NCBI GenBank assembly: GCA_035633255.1
Contig: DASQFD010000096.1
Coordinates: 1-55,850, forward strand
Source of the DNA: DASQFD01 sp035633255
GTDB taxonomy: Bacteria; Actinomycetota; Actinomycetes; Actinomycetales; Dermatophilaceae
Direction: 5' to 3'
DNA length: 55,850 nt
The notes below the pieces were generated by a model, which searched no databases, was not told the DNA's origin, and was given only the letters and a program-made list of their open reading frames with translations. Of the stretch, positions 51,643-55,850 are shown piece after piece. Position 1 is the stretch's first letter, and each line of letters starts with the position of its first letter. A program made the position numbers and the translations under genes.

Positions 51643-52458
51643 TCAGCCGAACTGCCAGGAGCGCTTCGACAGGCCGTGCCAGAAGCCGTCCACCACGCTG
51701 CGGCCCGCGGGGTCCCCGCTCTCCGCCGCGGCGCCGAGCACGACGTGCAGCGGCGCCCAGTGCTCGGTGCGCGGGTGCGCCTCGTGCGCCGCGGGCGCCC
51801 GACCCGGCGTGTCGAGCACCGCGTCGACGTCCCCCGAGCCGACGGCCTCCGCGGCCCAGTGGTCGAACTCGCGTGAGGGCGCCGGCGCCGGGGCTCCCGC
51901 CGCCGCGGCCGGGTCGAACCAGCGCAGGTTGTGCGTGGTGAAGCCGGACCCGACGATCAGGGTGCCCTCCTCGCGCAGGGGCGCCAGCCGGCGGCCCAGG
52001 TCGAAGAGCCGGCGCGGGTCGAGGGTCGGGAGGGAGAGCTGCAGCACCGGCACGTCGGCCTCGGGGAACATCTCGACCAGCGGCACGTAGGCACCGTGGT
52101 CCAGCCCCCGGTCCTCCTCGCGGCGCAGCGTCTCGCCCGTGCCGGCCAGCACCCGCGCGACCCGGCCGGCCAGCGCCGGAGTCCCCGGGGCGGCATACCT
52201 CACGTCGTAGTAGCGCCGCGGGAAGCCCCAGAAGTCGTACAGCAGGGGCACCTGCCGGCTCGTCGCGCCCACGGTCACCGGCGCCTGCTCCCAGTGCGCC
52301 GAGACGACGAGGACGTCCCGGGGGCGCGGGAGCGCGGCGGACCAGGCGCGCAGCTCGTGTGGCCACACCGGGTCGTCGGCCAGCGGCGGCGCGCCGTGGC
52401 TGAGGAAGAGCAGCGGCTGCCGGTCCGTCGTCGTGCCGAGCGGTGCGGCGGTGGTCAC
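51643..52458 (-). CDS. DODA-type extradiol ring-cleavage dioxygenase (LigB family)
   Basis: The 271-aa protein belongs to the class III extradiol dioxygenase family. Metal ligand segments are visible: LSHGAPPL, VSAHWEQ, LDHGAYVPL and GSGFTTHNLRWF. Members open catechol-type rings, such as dihydroxyphenylalanine; bacterial substrates are mostly unknown. GTG 52458 follows GGGAGGG. Upstream lies an AT-rich patch with a TATGAT -10 box. No related pathway genes adjoin apart from the dienelactone hydrolase. Confidence 0.9.
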   Translation of the reverse strand: MTTAAPLGTTTDRQPLLFLSHGAPPLADDPVWPHELRAWSAALPRPRDVLVVSAHWEQAPVTVGATSRQVPLLYDFWGFPRRYYDVRYAAPGTPALAGRVARVLAGTGETLRREEDRGLDHGAYVPLVEMFPEADVPVLQLSLPTLDPRRLFDLGRRLAPLREEGTLIVGSGFTTHNLRWFDPAAAAGAPAPAPSREFDHWAAEAVGSGDVDAVLDTPGRAPAAHEAHPRTEHWAPLHVVLGAAAESGDPAGRSVVDGFWHGLSKRSWQFG

Positions 52459-52488
52459 GGGGCCCTCCCGGGGGTAGTGCAGTATTCA

Positions 52489-52494
52489 ATCATA
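52489..52494 (-). promoter_or_regulatory. -10 box of the dioxygenase gene in an AT-rich patch
   Basis: The minus-strand TATGAT, within GGTTATGATTGAATAC, is an almost ideal -10. The surrounding 18 bp are strikingly AT-rich for this genome and partly palindromic, as for an operator. Transcription would start near 52482. Confidence 0.5.
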
Positions 52495-52598
52495 ACCCCG
52501 CGTATGCCGTGCCGCTCGGCACGACGACGCGGAGGCGGTTGGGGTGCTCCGGCACGGGCCGGGACGGCCCGGTGGACGCGGGTGGCACGCGGACGCGT

Positions 52599-52604
52599 TA
52601 CCGT
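52599..52604 (+). promoter_or_regulatory. -10 box of topA
   Basis: TACCGT lies 69 bp before the topA start, predicting a leader of about 62 nt that contains AGGTGG near its end. Confidence 0.4.
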
Positions 52605-52673
52605 CGTGCCGGTCTCCGGCGTCGGAGCAGCGACGAATCCGCTGCACGCGGGGGACGGGACGGCAGGTGGGCA

Positions 52674-55559
52674 GTGGCAGGGACCGGGCGCAAGCTGGTC
52701 ATCGTGGAGTCGCCCGCGAAGGCACGCACCATCGCGGGCTACCTCGGCCCGGACTGGGACGTCGAGGCGTCGGTGGGCCACATCCGCGACATCCCCACGC
52801 CGTCGGAGATGCCGGCCGACGTCAAGAAGGGCCCCTTCGGGCGCTTCGGGGTCGACGTGGACAACGGCTTCGAGCCGTACTACGTGGTCGACGCGGACAA
52901 GAAGAAGAAGGTCGGTGAGCTGAGGCGGCTGCTCAAGGGCGCCGACGAGCTCTACCTCGCCACGGACGAGGACCGCGAGGGCGAGGCCATCGCCTGGCAC
53001 CTCCTGGAGACCCTCCAGCCCAAGGTGCCCGTCAAGCGGATGGTCTTCCACGAGATCACCAAGGAGGCCATCCAGCGGGCGGCCGCCCAGACGCGCGACA
53101 TCGACGGACGCCTCGTGGACGCCCAGGAGACCCGCCGGATCCTCGACCGGCTCTACGGCTACGAGGTCTCGCCGGTCCTGTGGCGCAAGGTCAAGGCCGG
53201 ACTGTCCGCCGGGCGGGTGCAGTCCGTCGCGACCCGGCTGGTGGTCGAGCGCGAGCGCGAGCGGATGGCGTTCGTGGCGGCTCGCTACTGGGACGTCGAG
53301 GCGGTGCTCACCCCCGACGCGCCGGCCAACGAGTTCGCCGCGCGGCTCACCGGGGTCGACGGCCGTCGGGTGGCGACGGGTCGCGACTTCGGTGACGACG
53401 GCCGGCTGGCCTCCGCCAAGGCGGTCCAGCTCGACGAGGCGGTGGCGCGCGGCGTGGCCGAGGCGCTGGGCTCGGCGCCGGTCCGGGTCGCCTCGGTGAC
53501 GGAGAAGCCCTACACGCGTCGTCCGTCGGCGCCGTTCACCACCTCGACCCTCCAGCAGGAGGCGTCGCGCAAGCTCGGGCTGCGCAGCCGGGACGCGATG
53601 CGGGTCGCCCAGCGGCTCTACGAGAACGGCTACATCACCTACATGCGCACCGACAGCACCACGCTGTCGGAGGCGGCGATGACGGCGGCCCGCCAGCAGG
53701 CGAGGGACCTCTACGGCGGGGACTACGTGCCCGACGTGCCGCGCCGCTACGAGAAGAAGGTCAAGAACGCGCAGGAGGCCCACGAGGCGATCCGCCCGGC
53801 CGGCGACCGCTTCCGCACCCCGGCGCAGGTGGCGGGGCAGCTGCGCGGCGAGGAGTTCCGCCTCTACGAGCTGATCTGGAAGCGCACCGTCGCCTCGCAG
53901 ATGGCCGACGCGCGCGGCTCGACGGCGACCGTCCGTATCTCCGCGGACCTGCGTGCGGTGGGCCCGGACGCCCCGGTGGCCGAGGCGGAGCTGACCGCGA
54001 GCGGCACGGTCGTGACGTTCCGCGGCTTCCTCGCGGCCTACGAGGAGGGCCGCGACGAGCGGCAGGCCCCCCGCCGCAAGGACCTGGCGGAGGAGGAGCG
54101 GCGGCTGCCACGCCTGGGGGAGGGCGCCCCGCTCACCGTCGTGTCCGCCGACGCGAGCGGCCACGAGACCACCCCGCCGCCGCGCTACACCGAGGCCACG
54201 CTCGTCAAGGGCATGGAGGAGAAGGGCATCGGGCGGCCCTCCACCTACGCGTCGACGATCGCCACCATCCAGGACCGCGGCTACGTCAGCACCCGGGGGT
54301 CGGCCCTCGTGCCGAGCTGGCTCGCCTTCGCGGTGACCCGGCTCATGGAGCAGCACTTCCCGCGGCTGGTGGACTACGACTTCACCGCGTCGATGGAGGA
54401 GGACCTCGACCGGATCGCCGGCGGCGAGGAGCACCGGGCGCAGTGGCTGCGCCGCTTCTACTTCGGTGGCGAGGCCGGCTCCGCGCAGGGCCTTCGCGAG
54501 CTCGTCGCGGACCTCGGGGAGATCGACGCGCGCGCCATCTCCACCATCGACATCGGTGACGGCGTGGTCGTGCGCGTGGGCCGCTACGGCCCCTACGTCG
54601 AGGAGGTCGCCGCCGACGGCGGTGAGCCGCGCCGGGCGACCGTCGGCGACGACATCGCGCCGGACGAGATGACCCCCCAGAAGGCGCGCGAGATCCTCGA
54701 GACCGCCGCGGACGACGGCCGGGTGCTCGGCCGCGACCCGCAGAGCGGTCACGAGATCGTCGCCCGGGCCGGGCGCTACGGCCCCTACGTCACCGAGGTG
54801 CTGCCCGAGGAGGACGAGGCGCCGCGCAAGGGCCGGGCGAAGGTGAAGCCCCGGACCGCCAGCCTGTTCCGCGACATGGACCTCGGCACCGTGGACCTGC
54901 AGACGGCGCTGCGGCTGCTCTCGCTCCCCCGCGTGGTGGGCGCCGCAGCGGACGGCGTGGAGATCACCGCGCAGAACGGCCGCTACGGTCCCTACCTGAA
55001 GAAGGGGACCGACTCCCGGTCGCTCGAGACCGAGCAGCAGCTCTTCGAGATCACCCTCGAGGAGGCGCTCGCGATCTACGCCCAGCCCAAGGCTCGCGGG
55101 AGGGCGGCCAAGCCGCCGCTGAAGGAGCTCGGTGCCGACCCCACCTCGGGGCGACCGGTGGTGGTCAAGGACGGACGGTTCGGCCCCTACGTCACCGACG
55201 GCGAGACCAACGCGACCCTGCGCAGGGACGACGACCCGGAGTCGATCACCGCGGAGCGGGGGTTCGAGCTGCTGGCGGACAAGCGGGCCCAGGGCCCGAC
55301 GACGCGCAAGCGCGCCGCCAAGAAGACCGCGGCGAAGAAGACGACGGCGAAGAAGGCCACGGCGACGAAGGCCACCGCGGCGAAGGCCACGGCAACGAAG
55401 ACGGCGGCGACGAAGACGGCGACGACGAAGACGGCGAAGAAGGCCACCGCGACGAAGACGACGGCGAAGAAGTCCACCGCGACGAAGACGACGGCGAAGA
55501 AGTCCACCGCGGCCCGGGCCGCGGCGCGCCCGGTGACCCCGCCCGGACCGGGGGGGTAG
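52674..55559 (+). CDS. topA: DNA topoisomerase I
   Basis: The 961-aa type IA topoisomerase relaxes negative supercoils. The TOPRIM domain carries ATDEDREGEAIAWH, and the active-site tyrosine is Y323 in ITYMRTDSTT. Four repeated C-terminal domains with GRYGPY-like motifs follow (GRYGPYVEEV, GRYGPYVTEV, GRYGPYLKKG, GRFGPYVTDG), as in mycobacterial TopA. The last 80 residues are a Lys/Ala/Thr repeat tail that helps strand passage in relatives. GTG 52674 starts the conserved KLVIVESPAKA segment closely. It corresponds to Rv3646c. Confidence 0.97.
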   Translation: MAGTGRKLVIVESPAKARTIAGYLGPDWDVEASVGHIRDIPTPSEMPADVKKGPFGRFGVDVDNGFEPYYVVDADKKKKVGELRRLLKGADELYLATDEDREGEAIAWHLLETLQPKVPVKRMVFHEITKEAIQRAAAQTRDIDGRLVDAQETRRILDRLYGYEVSPVLWRKVKAGLSAGRVQSVATRLVVERERERMAFVAARYWDVEAVLTPDAPANEFAARLTGVDGRRVATGRDFGDDGRLASAKAVQLDEAVARGVAEALGSAPVRVASVTEKPYTRRPSAPFTTSTLQQEASRKLGLRSRDAMRVAQRLYENGYITYMRTDSTTLSEAAMTAARQQARDLYGGDYVPDVPRRYEKKVKNAQEAHEAIRPAGDRFRTPAQVAGQLRGEEFRLYELIWKRTVASQMADARGSTATVRISADLRAVGPDAPVAEAELTASGTVVTFRGFLAAYEEGRDERQAPRRKDLAEEERRLPRLGEGAPLTVVSADASGHETTPPPRYTEATLVKGMEEKGIGRPSTYASTIATIQDRGYVSTRGSALVPSWLAFAVTRLMEQHFPRLVDYDFTASMEEDLDRIAGGEEHRAQWLRRFYFGGEAGSAQGLRELVADLGEIDARAISTIDIGDGVVVRVGRYGPYVEEVAADGGEPRRATVGDDIAPDEMTPQKAREILETAADDGRVLGRDPQSGHEIVARAGRYGPYVTEVLPEEDEAPRKGRAKVKPRTASLFRDMDLGTVDLQTALRLLSLPRVVGAAADGVEITAQNGRYGPYLKKGTDSRSLETEQQLFEITLEEALAIYAQPKARGRAAKPPLKELGADPTSGRPVVVKDGRFGPYVTDGETNATLRRDDDPESITAERGFELLADKRAQGPTTRKRAAKKTAAKKTTAKKATATKATAAKATATKTAATKTATTKTAKKATATKTTAKKSTATKTTAKKSTAARAAARPVTPPGPGG
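55306..55520 (+). repeat. Lys-Ala-Thr repeat tail of topA
   Basis: The DNA is built from AAGAAG, ACGACG, GCGACG and similar short units encoding AAKKT and ATKTT-like blocks. Such repeats often vary in number between strains. The encoded basic tail is a DNA-binding extension. Confidence 0.85.
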
Positions 55560-55666
55560 GGCTCCGCCTCGCCCGCTGGGAGAACGACGTCCGGCCGGCC
55601 GGTGACCGCACGGCATACAGTCGGCGGTCCGCCTCCGCCCGGCGTGCCGGTGTCGGCGCCGGGTCC

Positions 55667-55672
55667 TAGGGT
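55667..55672 (+). promoter_or_regulatory. -10 box of the last gene
   Basis: TAGGGT lies 41 bp before GTG 55714, giving a leader of about 34 nt that includes AGGGGGA. A CGGCATAC octamer lies upstream at 55611. Confidence 0.4.
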
Positions 55673-55713
55673 GGCAGGAGCCGGGCACCGCCGGCTGGCC
55701 CAGGGGGATATCC

Positions 55714-55850
55714 GTGAACCGTCCGCGCCGCACCCGTCTCCTCGCCGCCGTCACCGGCGGCGCGCTGGCCACCGCACTGCTGCCGGCGGCGCTCTTCGCG
55801 CCCGCCGCCGCCGCCGGCGCCTGCGACGAGCCGTCGACGCCCATCCCCAC
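55714..55850 (+). CDS. secreted protein, N-terminal part only
   Basis: GTG 55714 opens a frame that runs off the window. The first 45 residues form a clear Sec signal peptide: a basic start (NRPRRTRLL), a hydrophobic core (AAVTGGALATALLPAALFA), and an Ala-rich cleavage region (PAAAAG), then ACDEPSTPIP. Only one Cys is visible, so a lipoprotein is not indicated. Function cannot be told. AGGGGGA precedes the start by about 7 nt. Confidence 0.75.
   Translation, partial: MNRPRRTRLLAAVTGGALATALLPAALFAPAAAAGACDEPSTPIP

Noticed and set aside
52455..55850. Minus-strand frame of about 1130 codons opposite topA
   Set aside because: topA is unmistakable on the plus strand; the antisense translation is Arg/Gly/His-rich noise.

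Overview
The window is about 72% GC with dense, co-linear genes, GTG starts, ATGA/GTGA stop-start overlaps, a WhiB protein, a 6C RNA and a Tad/Flp locus. This points to a high-GC Actinomycetota chromosome. A Micrococcales host (Intrasporangiaceae-like) is my guess only. From about 2.6 kb onward the gene order follows the conserved actinobacterial block known in Mycobacterium tuberculosis as Rv3646c-Rv3683 and in Streptomyces coelicolor around SCO3543-SCO3550. That synteny supports many of the assignments.

Layout. 1-2.5 kb: the integrase end of an integrative element beside tRNA-Pro(CGG). It carries a transposase tail, a 5'-truncated RepSA-type replication gene, an excisionase and a tyrosine integrase. 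2.6-18 kb: metallophosphoesterase, YqeY protein, ponA2 divergent from whiB4, two ArsA-like ATPases, DUF4177, RidA, NUDIX, metallo-beta-lactamase, crp, nth, CoA-type NUDIX, marP, a holin-family membrane protein and nhaA. 18-30 kb: a carbon and amino-acid block with acs, phhA, a DUF485/acetate symporter pair, tdh-kbl, a second DUF485/symporter pair, and a LytTR regulator with a LytS-type kinase. 30-39 kb: thioesterase, degenerate Fic protein, a 620-bp RNA-rich intergenic region (a candidate new small RNA, then a 6C RNA), then ssd-tadABC, a DUF2892 protein, a frameshifted sigma factor fused to a zinc-finger anti-sigma domain, and the pilin and pseudopilin genes. 39-56 kb: MrfA-type helicase divergent from bldG, hppA, methyltransferase, a heterodimeric ABC exporter, dienelactone hydrolase, mycothiol-dependent isomerase-like protein, extradiol dioxygenase, topA and the start of a secreted protein.

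How the genes work together. The 18-30 kb block suggests uptake and activation of acetate or other small carboxylates (two symporters, Acs), feeding from threonine (tdh-kbl yields glycine and acetyl-CoA), with a two-component system placed to sense a carboxylate. The Tad genes would build a Flp-type pilus or secretion apparatus. PonA2, WhiB4, Crp and MarP are envelope, redox and acid-stress functions.

The most interesting signals are at the DNA level. The octamer CGGCATAC occurs about 32 times on both strands, in different reading frames and between genes. A pair of GTCCACA repeats with identical 29-bp spacing precedes both halves of the Tad locus. Many genes have a TANNNT box 6-8 nt before the start codon (leaderless architecture). 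G-rich tandem repeats sit between or downstream of convergent genes, and an unassigned structured RNA candidate lies just upstream of the 6C RNA.
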